64,000 bases of DNA, from contig JAJEHQ010000015.1 of assembly GCA_022823625.1 (NCBI GenBank), positions 1 to 64,000 on the forward strand, given 5' to 3'. The DNA is from Gammaproteobacteria bacterium. GTDB lineage: Bacteria; Pseudomonadota; Gammaproteobacteria; Arenicellales; JAJDZL01. A program made the translations under genes and the position numbers. Positions within the stretch are counted from its first letter, which is position 1. Each line of letters starts with the position of its first letter. The notes beneath the pieces are model-generated. The model was not told the origin of the DNA and did not search any database. It saw only the letters and a program-made list of their open reading frames with translations. Positions 19,757 to 27,819 of the stretch are shown one piece after another.

Positions 19757-20953
19757 CTAACTGTCTTTCAGCAGCATAACCAGAAAACTGGTTGATTCAT
19801 CTTCAGGAAATTTGACATGGCAAGCGGACTGAGTATCCCGCAAATACACATCGACGTTCTCGCAATCGGGCATTGCGTCGAGCGCATCTAACAGGTATCG
19901 GTAGTTGATCTGGAACACGTGTTTTTCCACGTTCTCTTCAACACTCATTGTGTGTTCAACTTTCTTCTGAACAATGTCGGCTCGAATATCCAGTCGACCG
20001 CTGCTCACATCTACTTTAGCCGCAATTCGCCCTTTACTTGGATCCCGTTGCGACATGCCGAGAATACCGACCGTCCTCAAGCCATTGGCAAGTTCTTCAC
20101 GGTTTGCACGAAATGCCAGTTCCAGATCTCCCGGTACCGCCGCACGCCAATCCGGAAATGCGCCTTCCAGCAGCTTTGAAGTAAACGAGTAGTAAGGTGT
20201 TGATACCTGAATGTGAGTGTTCTTGATTTTTACCGTGACTCTTGAAGTCAAGGTTCCAAGAACTTTACTGAGTTCAAGCGCAGTTTTCCGCGGTAGCACA
20301 GCACGATGTCGAAAAAAGGCATCACCAATTTCTTTATCCAGGTTCGTTTCGCTGATTGCCAGGCGATGACTGTCAGTTGTGACCGCACGTACTGAAGTAT
20401 TCGAAACCTCCAACAAGGTGGAATTCAAATACATACGTGGTTCATTGAGACCCATTGCATGCTCCGTCCGCTTGAGAATGCTGCGCAACGCAAACCGATC
20501 TATATCAAACTGCAGTGCCCACTCATCTTCACCAACACTGAGGTATGGAAAATCGTCCGGATCCAGTAATGTTTCGGTAAATGCATTCTTAAAATCCTCT
20601 GATGCATCCCCATTAGCTTCGGACGGAGTACCCGCTACAGACGTATCAATATTCTCGACCACTAAATCCCTGTTGCTTCGAAAAAAGCTCAGTCGACTGC
20701 CATTTCGCTGACGTCGACAATACTCCAGCAACAACTGCGCAGAGCAGACAAACTTGCCTTCCGCAGCAACATCGACATCGACAATTCTCTCGCTGGCTTC
20801 CATATCAATGTTGGAACCCCACAGGCGAATACCCTCACTATTTGATTCAATCAAAACCTGCGACAGGATCGGAATTGTTGGACCGGAATCTATGACCGAT
20901 GAAACTCGGGTCAAAGGATCAATAATCGCATTTTTTTCAATCAGGAATTGCAT
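19757..20953 (-). CDS. dnaN: DNA polymerase III beta sliding clamp
   Basis: Clamp that holds polymerase III on DNA. The frame opens at TTG 20962, but the ATG at 20953 gives MQFLIEKNAIIDPL, the normal N-terminus, and 398 aa. Typical clamps are about 366 aa. The excess lies mainly around residues 105-130, where an acidic stretch (SEANGDASEDFKNAF) precedes the conserved DFPYLSV block. The C-terminus ends ESTSFLVMLLKDS, a variant of the family's ..Y.VMPMRL, so the usual terminal motif is altered. Lies between dnaA and gyrB on the same strand. Confidence 0.95.
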   Translation of the reverse strand: MQFLIEKNAIIDPLTRVSSVIDSGPTIPILSQVLIESNSEGIRLWGSNIDMEASERIVDVDVAAEGKFVCSAQLLLEYCRRQRNGSRLSFFRSNRDLVVENIDTSVAGTPSEANGDASEDFKNAFTETLLDPDDFPYLSVGEDEWALQFDIDRFALRSILKRTEHAMGLNEPRMYLNSTLLEVSNTSVRAVTTDSHRLAISETNLDKEIGDAFFRHRAVLPRKTALELSKVLGTLTSRVTVKIKNTHIQVSTPYYSFTSKLLEGAFPDWRAAVPGDLELAFRANREELANGLRTVGILGMSQRDPSKGRIAAKVDVSSGRLDIRADIVQKKVEHTMSVEENVEKHVFQINYRYLLDALDAMPDCENVDVYLRDTQSACHVKFPEDESTSFLVMLLKDS

Positions 20954-21368
20954 GGTAACCAATAAATTTGTTTATAAAAATTTTCTTTTTTTGTTAGGCT
21001 TGCAAATTGTGTCAAAAACCTCAATACTCAACTGTTATCAATGAGATAGAGAGCAGAAATCTGTGAAGAAAATGGTGAAGAAACTGTGGAAGAATGTGGA
21101 TGGATTTCAACTCGAACAAAATCCGCATCTAGTTATTCACATTAGTTAGCAAATTATACACTTATTCCTTGTCAATTGATAAATTTCCGTTGCATTTCAA
21201 GTACAAAAAAGGATGAAAGATCTTCGGAACGGATGCTTGGCCATTCCATTGAAACAGTGAGTCAGGAAAGCCACTACGGGCTCATGCGAAACTAACGCAA
21301 GCGAGATTGTTGGCAGACGTCAAGATATTTTGACAGGAAGTTCGTTCTGGAATGGTAGGACTGATCGA
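20954..21368. other. Candidate chromosomal origin (dnaN-dnaA intergenic) with DnaA-box cluster
   Basis: A 415-bp non-coding gap. It holds one exact TTWTNCACA box (TTATTCACA, 21133-21141, plus strand) and a one-mismatch box (TTATACACT, 21154-21162). Four degenerate minus-strand boxes start at 21062, 21074, 21085 and 21095 (TGTGAAGAA, GGTGAAGAA, TGTGGAAGA, TGTGGATGG), 10-12 bp apart. An AT-rich tract at 20957-21000 could be the unwinding element. The dnaA-rpmH gap is the alternative origin but has fewer boxes. Confidence 0.5.
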
Positions 21369-22751
21369 TTACCGTCTGAATTGGTCCTGCAGGTTTTCGT
21401 ATTCCTCTCTGAATCGCCTGTCCTCTTTCATTCGCGCTTCGACTCTCTTTTGTGCATGAATAATCGTTCCATGATGCCTGCCCCCGAATGCTTTGCCGAT
21501 CTCAGGCAGGCTGTTACTGGTGAACTCCCGCGCCAGGCTCATAGCAACGTGGCGCACTGAAACCAGATCGCCTCGTCTATTGCTGGAGAGCATGTCCGAA
21601 TGCCTGATGCCATAAAAGTGAGACACAGTCTGTTGTATGAACTCTACAGTGATCGGTCGCGCATCATATTCCAGAAAATCCGCCAGCTGTTCCCTGACAA
21701 ATCCAACCGTAATATCTTTTCCTGTGAGTCGGTGAGTGGCTGCCAGCTTATTGAGAGCGCCTTCAAGTTCCCTGACACTGGCTGTGATGTTGTCGGCTAA
21801 ATATCTTAATACCTCAGGTGCCAGCGTAATCGAGCGCAATCTAGCCTTGGTTTCCAAAATCGCAATCCGGGTTTCCAATTCTGGCTGCCTGATTCGTACG
21901 GTCAAACCCTGGCTCAGTCTTGAAGTAATGCGTTCTTCAACATGGACTAGCTCCCTTGCAAACTTATCGCTGGTTAAAATCACCTGTTTTCCACCCTCGA
22001 GCAGCAAATTGAATGTTTGCAGAAATTCGCTCTGGGAAGATTCACCGCCGGAAAACAGATGTATGTCATCAATTAGCAACGCATCCAGTTCCCGGTAGGC
22101 TGCCTTCATTCGTTCAGCAGCGTTATTGTTGCGTTGCATGATGGCCTGAATGGTGTGCTGCACGAAATTTTGGGCGTTAACGTAGCCAACTTTCGCATTC
22201 GGAAAATTCGACGCTAGTGCGTGCCCTGCCGCCTGCATCAAATGCGTCTTGCCAATTCCAACGGTACCGTAAATGAACAACGGGTTGTATTCCCTTTGAC
22301 CAGGGTCTCTGCTCGCCGCCTCTGCAGCAGATCTTGCGAGCTGGTTTGATTCGCCAACAATATGTTGTTCAAAAGTGAAGTCGGGGTTTAACTGGCTGAA
22401 TCCGTAAGGCAGTTTTTTCGGGCCTTTCGATTTGCTGGTGGCATTACTTGGTCTGGACCGTTTACGATGCGAGGAATCGTTTCCCGATTCCAATTCGATC
22501 TTCACTGCAACACGGTCGCCCTGGTAAGCACAGGCTAATTCAGTAATTCTGTTCAGCCACTTGGATTCAACGCCAGATTTGACATAAGCATTTGGCGCTC
22601 TAAGCACCAGTACACCATTTTCTGAATCGGCGCTCAATGTGCGCAGCCAAGCGTGGCGATCTTTTTCACTAACCTCCTGCTCCAGCTGTTCTAAGATGCT
22701 CTCCCAAAGATTCAAGGGTACCATCGGAATGTGGCTCAAATGCTCCTTCAA
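21369..22751 (-). CDS. dnaA: Chromosomal replication initiator DnaA
   Basis: Initiator ATPase that opens the origin. 460 residues with domain I at the N-terminus, a basic linker (about 92-113), and an AAA+ domain with Walker A GTVGIGKT (162-169), Walker B LLIDDIHLF and the arginine-finger region ITSRLSQGLTV. Domain IV has the helix-turn-helix RHVAMSLAREFT..SLPEIG. The DNA-recognition signature is unusual: GRHHGTIIHA (about 424-433) replaces the near-universal GRDHTTVLHA, changing two residues that contact bases in E. coli (D433, T435). The frame is intact and long, so it is probably functional. Confidence 0.95.
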   Translation of the reverse strand: MKEHLSHIPMVPLNLWESILEQLEQEVSEKDRHAWLRTLSADSENGVLVLRAPNAYVKSGVESKWLNRITELACAYQGDRVAVKIELESGNDSSHRKRSRPSNATSKSKGPKKLPYGFSQLNPDFTFEQHIVGESNQLARSAAEAASRDPGQREYNPLFIYGTVGIGKTHLMQAAGHALASNFPNAKVGYVNAQNFVQHTIQAIMQRNNNAAERMKAAYRELDALLIDDIHLFSGGESSQSEFLQTFNLLLEGGKQVILTSDKFARELVHVEERITSRLSQGLTVRIRQPELETRIAILETKARLRSITLAPEVLRYLADNITASVRELEGALNKLAATHRLTGKDITVGFVREQLADFLEYDARPITVEFIQQTVSHFYGIRHSDMLSSNRRGDLVSVRHVAMSLAREFTSNSLPEIGKAFGGRHHGTIIHAQKRVEARMKEDRRFREEYENLQDQFRR

Positions 22752-23038
22752 GTAATATTCGACAACCCTTATAAGAGTAACGAAGTGAGGCTCAAATTTG
22801 TTTTTCGTTTCAATTCCACATCTTGCAGGACATGACCAACCGCAGATGTTGTAACGAATTGTGAACTGCTATCTTACAACAATAATACACTCGCTGTTTT
22901 GGTAATTTTCACTCAGTTTACAAAATTTTCGTTTGCTATAATTTTCCATTCGATTTTGCGGATGACTGAAGCAGATGTTACGACCTCAGCTGGTAGTCGT
23001 CAAGCCTCTTTTGTGTATATTGAAGCCAGTTAGTTACT
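22752..23038. other. dnaA-rpmH divergent intergenic region
   Basis: 287 bp at the point where gene direction switches from leftward (gyrB, dnaN, dnaA) to rightward (rpmH to parB). In Pseudomonas the origin lies in this gap. Only weak DnaA-box matches are visible, the best being ATATACACA on the minus strand at 23012-23020 (one mismatch). The middle is very AT-rich. It contains the rpmH promoter. Confidence 0.5.
22917..22942 (+). promoter_or_regulatory. Extended -10 promoter of the rpmH operon
   Basis: TGCTATAAT at 22934-22942 is a full extended -10 element (TGnTATAAT). A -35-like TTTACA lies at 22917-22922 with a short 14-bp spacer, consistent with an extended -10 promoter that depends less on its -35. 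A start near 22949 would leave about 90 nt of leader before rpmH. Confidence 0.5.
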
Positions 23039-23173
23039 ATGAAACGCACCTTTCAGCCAAGCAACTTAAAACGAAAGCGTAAGCACGGGTTTAGAGCACG
23101 GATGCGTACACGTGGCGGACGCGCAGTGATCAATTCACGCCGAGCCAAGGGTCGTTCACGTCTAAGTGCATGA
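23039..23173 (+). CDS. rpmH: 50S ribosomal protein L34
   Basis: A 44-residue, highly basic ribosomal protein, too short for the ORF track. It begins [20 protein letters not shown] and ends ..[11 protein letters not shown], the full L34 signature, with the normal length. First gene of the rightward rpmH-rnpA-yidD-yidC-mnmE block. Its last eight bases overlap the GTG start of rnpA. Confidence 0.97.
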   Translation: MKRTFQPSNLKRKRKHGFRARMRTRGGRAVINSRRAKGRSRLSA

Positions 23174-23534
23174 AATTCAAGAGCAAAAGTTAGAATTTCA
23201 ATTCCCAAAACGTTGCAGATTGACGGGTTCTGCACAATTTAGGGCAGTCTTCAGTCAGCATAAAAAAGTCTCAAATCGCCATTTCCGCATACTGGTTCGA
23301 TATAAGCACGATCAGTCTGATTCGAGGATAGGAATCATCGTCTCCCGCCGGGTGTCGCGAAAAGCTGTTAACCGCAATCGTATCAAACGCCAACTACGCG
23401 AAGCGTTCAGACTGAATCGGCATAGACTGAAGAACATGGACTTTATTGTTATCGCTCATCGCTTATGCGAAACTGCGACTAATGATGAGTTGTCTGAAAG
23501 TGTTGTCAAGCTGTTAAGAAAACTGGAATCATGA
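23166..23534 (+). CDS. rnpA: Ribonuclease P protein component
   Basis: Protein subunit of RNase P, which matures tRNA 5' ends. 122 residues with [17 protein letters not shown] at the N-terminus, [24 protein letters not shown] (RNR motif) and FIVIAHRL. The only usable start upstream of the conserved region is GTG at 23166, inside the end of rpmH, giving an 8-nt overlap. yidD follows with a 4-nt overlap. Confidence 0.95.
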   Translation: MHEIQEQKLEFQFPKRCRLTGSAQFRAVFSQHKKVSNRHFRILVRYKHDQSDSRIGIIVSRRVSRKAVNRNRIKRQLREAFRLNRHRLKNMDFIVIAHRLCETATNDELSESVVKLLRKLES

Positions 23535-23758
23535 AACGACTGTTCCTTTACGCAGTGAAGTTTTATCGTTATGCGATCAGTCCTCTGATGCCGCCAAGTT
23601 GCCGTTTTTATCCAACCTGTTCAAGCTACGCGTTGCAAGCAATCGAAAAACACGGTGCCCTTAAGGGCAGTTGGTACGCACTACGCCGGATTGGACGCTG
23701 TCATCCGTGGAATGCGGGTGGTTATGATCCGGTTCCAGGAACGACTGAACAGAAATGA
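23531..23758 (+). CDS. yidD: Membrane protein insertion efficiency factor YidD
   Basis: A 75-residue protein of the YidD family, thought to assist YidC-dependent insertion at the inner membrane. Signature seen: [40 protein letters not shown] and GGYDPVP, with the three conserved cysteines. It overlaps rnpA and yidC by four bases each, so translation of the block is tightly coupled. Confidence 0.96.
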   Translation: MKRLFLYAVKFYRYAISPLMPPSCRFYPTCSSYALQAIEKHGALKGSWYALRRIGRCHPWNAGGYDPVPGTTEQK

Positions 23759-25452
23759 TGGATTTTCGCCGAGCGCTTCTGGCAATTTCGCTAGGTTTGA
23801 TACTGCTGCTGATCTGGCAGGCATGGGTTGATTTTCAAAGTTCACCGCAAATTGATACGTTACCGACTGAATCGGTAGTCGATGCAGAATTGCCGCAGAC
23901 TCCGGAGCCCAGACCACAAGCGGAAACATCAACCATGCCTCAGGCGCCAGATTCATCCGCCACTCCACTTCCTCAAACTGTTCTACCGACTGCATCAAAT
24001 GAATCAGGCTCAATCGTATCCGTTGAGACTGATCTGCTTAAGGTCAAAATTGATACACTCGGCGCACAGTTAAAAGATACTCGTTTAATTCAATACCCGG
24101 TTGAAGTTGAGATGCCGGATGTACCGTTCAGACTTCTTAAAGATCAGCCACCTGAAGTCCTCATTGCGCAATCCGGGTTAGTTGGAAATGATTTTGAATT
24201 TCCAAATCACAAGACTCAATATCAAGCAGAATCACCGTCGTATAAGTTGGATGAGGGGGAAGACTTCATCGAAATCCCACTACACTGGGAATCGCCTGAT
24301 GGAGTCGAGTACATCAAGCTGTTTACCTTTCACCGTGACAGTTACTTAATTGATATTGAATATCAAATATCAAACAAGAGCGGTCGCGAATGGCAAGGAT
24401 ATGACTATGGGCAGTATGTAACCACCGAACATCAACCTGATGGCGAAGGCTTCCTTTTCCTTAGAGCGCTGCCGAGTTATCAAGGTGCCGCCATCTATAC
24501 CCCGGAAGACAAGTACGATAAGATTGATTTCAAAGAAATTCGAAATGATCGACCTGAATTTCTAACCCAGTCGGGGTGGGTTGCCATGTTGCAGCACTAT
24601 TTCGTGACCGCATGGCTGCCTGAAGAAAACGCCCCCTATCGGTTTTATACGGGGCCGCTGGACGGGCACGGTGCAAATATGCGCTATCAGGTCGGGTACA
24701 TATCGCAGAGCCCATTGACGGTCGCCAATGACTCAGTCGGGTCGATTAACACCCGACTTTATGTGGGCCCCAAGGAACAAGACCGGATCAAGGACCCGGC
24801 TGAGGGTCTTATTCTGACCGTCGATTACGGCTGGCTGACGCCTGTTTCATCGCCGCTTTTCTGGATTCTGGATAAAATCAACGACTTTATTCAGAACTGG
24901 GGATTTTCCATCATCGCTCTGACTTTACTGGTCAAAATTGTCTTTTATCCGTTGTCGGCTGCCAGCTACAAATCGATGGCGAGAATGAAAAAACTACAGC
25001 CGCGCCTTAAGACACTTAAAGAGAGGTACGGTGATGACAAGCAGAAGATGAACCAGGAGATGATGCAGATCTACAAGAAAGAGAAGATCAATCCTCTGGG
25101 AGGCTGTTTGCCGATCCTGATCCAAATACCAGTGTTCATTGCGCTCTACTGGGTTTTGCTGGAAAGTGTGGAACTTCGACAGGCACCGTTTATTTTTTGG
25201 TTGATGGATCTTTCCCGCTCAGATCCCTTTTATGTGTTACCAGTTCTGATGGGTGCTTCCATGTTTGCCCAGCAGTTCCTGAATCCAACTCCACTGGACG
25301 CAATGCAGAAAAACATCATGATGGCACTGCCTATCGTATTTACAGTATTTTTCCTGTGGTTTCCTTCCGGACTTGTGCTTTACTGGCTGGTCAATAACAT
25401 CCTTTCAATTGCACAGCAGTGGTATATCACCCGCAAACTGATCGCGGAATAG
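23755..25452 (+). CDS. yidC: Membrane protein insertase YidC
   Basis: Inserts proteins into the inner membrane with or without SecYEG. 565 residues: an N-terminal helix ([20 protein letters not shown]), a Pro/Gln-rich linker, the periplasmic beta domain of Gram-negative YidC (to about residue 360), and five C-terminal helices with [16 protein letters not shown] and [21 protein letters not shown] second ATG follows the first immediately. The 3' end overlaps the mnmE frame by 34 nt. Confidence 0.96.
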   Translation: MMDFRRALLAISLGLILLLIWQAWVDFQSSPQIDTLPTESVVDAELPQTPEPRPQAETSTMPQAPDSSATPLPQTVLPTASNESGSIVSVETDLLKVKIDTLGAQLKDTRLIQYPVEVEMPDVPFRLLKDQPPEVLIAQSGLVGNDFEFPNHKTQYQAESPSYKLDEGEDFIEIPLHWESPDGVEYIKLFTFHRDSYLIDIEYQISNKSGREWQGYDYGQYVTTEHQPDGEGFLFLRALPSYQGAAIYTPEDKYDKIDFKEIRNDRPEFLTQSGWVAMLQHYFVTAWLPEENAPYRFYTGPLDGHGANMRYQVGYISQSPLTVANDSVGSINTRLYVGPKEQDRIKDPAEGLILTVDYGWLTPVSSPLFWILDKINDFIQNWGFSIIALTLLVKIVFYPLSAASYKSMARMKKLQPRLKTLKERYGDDKQKMNQEMMQIYKKEKINPLGGCLPILIQIPVFIALYWVLLESVELRQAPFIFWLMDLSRSDPFYVLPVLMGASMFAQQFLNPTPLDAMQKNIMMALPIVFTVFFLWFPSGLVLYWLVNNILSIAQQWYITRKLIAE

Positions 25453-26801
25453 ATGGTGGTGATACCGATACGATTGCCGCCATATCAACACCCGCTGGCG
25501 TGGGTGGCATTGGAATTGTCCGTCTTTCCGGACCCGATTCAGCAGCAATCGCAGCCCGTCTGAGCAGCTCGGTACCGGCACCGAGAAATGCCGGCTATCG
25601 TATTTTTTGCGATGCCGAGGGTGGCGAAATAGACCGGGGAATACTGCTCTATTTTCCAGCACCTAACTCCTACACTGGCGAGGACGTTGTAGAATTTCAG
25701 TGTCATGGCGGCCCGGTGGTGCTTGGTATGATATTGGCAAGGGTGCTCGAATTAGGCGCTCGCACTGCTGAACCTGGGGAATTTACCCGTCGCGCATTTT
25801 TGAACTCGAAAATGGATCTCGCCCAGGCTGAGGCGGTTGTCGATTTGATCAACAGCTCGACAGAAACAGCAGCACGCTGTGCACTGCGTTCGCTAAAGGG
25901 AGACTTTTCCGACAAAGTATCTCGAATCATGGATCAGTTGCAGAATCTGCGAATCTATGTTGAATCAGCCATCGACTTTCCGGACGAAGAGATAGATTTC
26001 CTGGATGATCAACAACTGATCACATCAGTAGTTGGGATTAGAAGTGAAATCGCTGCACTGTTAGATGCTGCAGAGCGAGGAAAAGTGATGCGCGAGGGGA
26101 TAGAAGTTGTCATCGCGGGGCTACCCAATGCTGGAAAGTCAAGCCTGCTAAATCAACTCGCCGGCCTTGAGCGCTCAATCGTGACACCCTACGCTGGAAC
26201 CACCCGGGATACTGTGGATCTTGTCATTGACATTGAGGGTCTGGCGGTTGGCATTACGGATACTGCCGGTCTTCGCGTTAGTGACAATCCCGTCGAACAA
26301 GAAGGAATATCACGCGCTTGGCAAAGCATCAGTGATGCAGACCTCGTACTGTATCTGATAGACATTACGCAAGACATCAGTGACACAGATCGTGAATACC
26401 TGGGCAAAATAGAAGAATCTAAATTGTTGATTGTGTGGAATAAAATAGATCTTGATGATTCTTTTGTTCCATCTCCAACCGGATGTCAGGCAGATGAGGT
26501 CACAATATCCGCCAAAAATGTACTCGGTATTGATGCGATTCGTAGCCACATTCGGGTATTTGCTGGCATTACAGCAAGCGATGAAGGTATGTTTCTTGCA
26601 CGAAGACGACACCTTGAGGCGATTGAGAATGCGCAGAGGTATGTTGTCAGTGCGCATGCTGCACTCAGCGAAAATCAGTCTGGAGAACTGGCGGCGCAGG
26701 ATTTGCGAGATGCAATGGATGAGCTTGGCAAAATTGTTGGCACTAGATCAGCCGATGAGCTACTAGGTGAAATATTTGCCACCTTTTGTATCGGGAAATA
26801 G
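25419..26801 (+). CDS. mnmE: tRNA modification GTPase MnmE
   Basis: With MnmG it makes 5-carboxymethylaminomethyluridine at the wobble position of certain tRNAs. 460 residues: N-terminal formyl-THF-binding domain (TIAAISTPAGVGGIGIVRLSG), helical domain, G domain (GLPNAGKSSLLNQ; DTAGLR; NKID), and the C-terminal FCIGK with the catalytic Cys. The only standard start in frame near the N-terminus is GTG at 25419, inside yidC and without an obvious ribosome site; an ATA at 25449 just before DGGDTDTIA is the other possibility. Confidence 0.94.
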   Translation: MVYHPQTDRGIDGGDTDTIAAISTPAGVGGIGIVRLSGPDSAAIAARLSSSVPAPRNAGYRIFCDAEGGEIDRGILLYFPAPNSYTGEDVVEFQCHGGPVVLGMILARVLELGARTAEPGEFTRRAFLNSKMDLAQAEAVVDLINSSTETAARCALRSLKGDFSDKVSRIMDQLQNLRIYVESAIDFPDEEIDFLDDQQLITSVVGIRSEIAALLDAAERGKVMREGIEVVIAGLPNAGKSSLLNQLAGLERSIVTPYAGTTRDTVDLVIDIEGLAVGITDTAGLRVSDNPVEQEGISRAWQSISDADLVLYLIDITQDISDTDREYLGKIEESKLLIVWNKIDLDDSFVPSPTGCQADEVTISAKNVLGIDAIRSHIRVFAGITASDEGMFLARRRHLEAIENAQRYVVSAHAALSENQSGELAAQDLRDAMDELGKIVGTRSADELLGEIFATFCIGK

Positions 26802-26831
26802 AGCGAATTCATCGAATTGGGAGTAAACTAT

Positions 26832-27800
26832 TTGAATACCCCTTCAAGGAACAAGCCTACCATCTGTGCAAATATGCGAAAAAACCAATCAGAGCGAATT
26901 TTGATCCAGATTGCTGTTGTTCTGGCTCTTCTTATCGTCGTCGCTTTATGGCAATTCGATTATCTGTCGGATTTATATATTGAAAATCAACTCACCAGAG
27001 TTGGGTGGGTGATCAATAGCGCAATTCTGGCTTTGTTTTTGGTTGGGATGGGGCGGATGATTCATCTTTTTGTTCACTACCGGAAAGAAGAAATCGCAAT
27101 GAATGCTTTTTCAAGCGCCATCGCTTCCGGAAAAGAAGAAGATATAGGGGATGTCCTGCCGGAAGATTCCATCATTGGACAACGTTATTGGACCATCGCT
27201 GGATTTTTCAGGGCACGAACCGAAATCAATCACAATGCGCTGGCTTCAACGTTGCTCGCCCGAGAGACGAGCAAGACAAGTTTTGTCAAATTTATCAATA
27301 ACATTCTGATATTGGCGGGTGTCTTTGGTACGATCGTATCGCTTACCGTGGCACTGCTTGGCGCATCGACGGCAATGTCGGCAACAGAAAGTTTGCGCGG
27401 CATTGATATTGTGATTCACGGTATGTCGACCGCACTCTCAACTACGATGACTGCGATTGTGTCGTATTTTCTGTTCGGGTATTTTTACCTGAAGTTACTC
27501 GATACCCAATCTTACATCCTGGGTTGGGTAGAGCATGAGACCGCAACCCAGATGATCCCACGCTATCAGGTTGCAACCCGTTCGCCAGAGCAGGCATTGA
27601 GTGAGATGTTAGCCAGCACAGTTGAGACGATCGACAAATTCAATTCCTTCATTAATCAAATTCAGTCCCTTGGTGTCGCGCAAAAGGAGATGCTGGATAA
27701 TTTTGAAAAGCTCAACGAACAGAACATGCATTTGCTAAGTGACATTCGGAGCATTCTGCGAGCTGGTTTCCGTTTGCGGGACGATTCCAATTCTGACTAG
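26832..27800 (+). CDS. MotA/TolQ/ExbB-like four-helix membrane protein
   Basis: About 322 residues. Hydrophobic segments lie near residues 22-41, 53-77, 158-185 and 200-230. The last two carry AGVFGTIVSLTVALLG and GMSTALSTTMTAIVSYFLFG, the TM3-TM4 pore pattern of TolQ/ExbB/MotA stator units. The track opens at TTG 26817. I prefer TTG 26832, which has GGGAG eight bases upstream; ATG 26874 is possible. A short coiled tail follows TM4. The next gene encodes its likely ExbD/MotB-type partner. It is not tolQ or exbB by context (no tolR, tolA or tonB). Function unknown; an ion-driven channel is inferred. Confidence 0.75.
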   Translation: MNTPSRNKPTICANMRKNQSERILIQIAVVLALLIVVALWQFDYLSDLYIENQLTRVGWVINSAILALFLVGMGRMIHLFVHYRKEEIAMNAFSSAIASGKEEDIGDVLPEDSIIGQRYWTIAGFFRARTEINHNALASTLLARETSKTSFVKFINNILILAGVFGTIVSLTVALLGASTAMSATESLRGIDIVIHGMSTALSTTMTAIVSYFLFGYFYLKLLDTQSYILGWVEHETATQMIPRYQVATRSPEQALSEMLASTVETIDKFNSFINQIQSLGVAQKEMLDNFEKLNEQNMHLLSDIRSILRAGFRLRDDSNSD

Positions 27801-27819
27801 GAGCTAAGGTCCAACCGTT

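Noticed and set aside
26310-26657. 115-residue minus-strand ORF inside mnmE
   Set aside because: Shadow frame of a conserved gene; no features.
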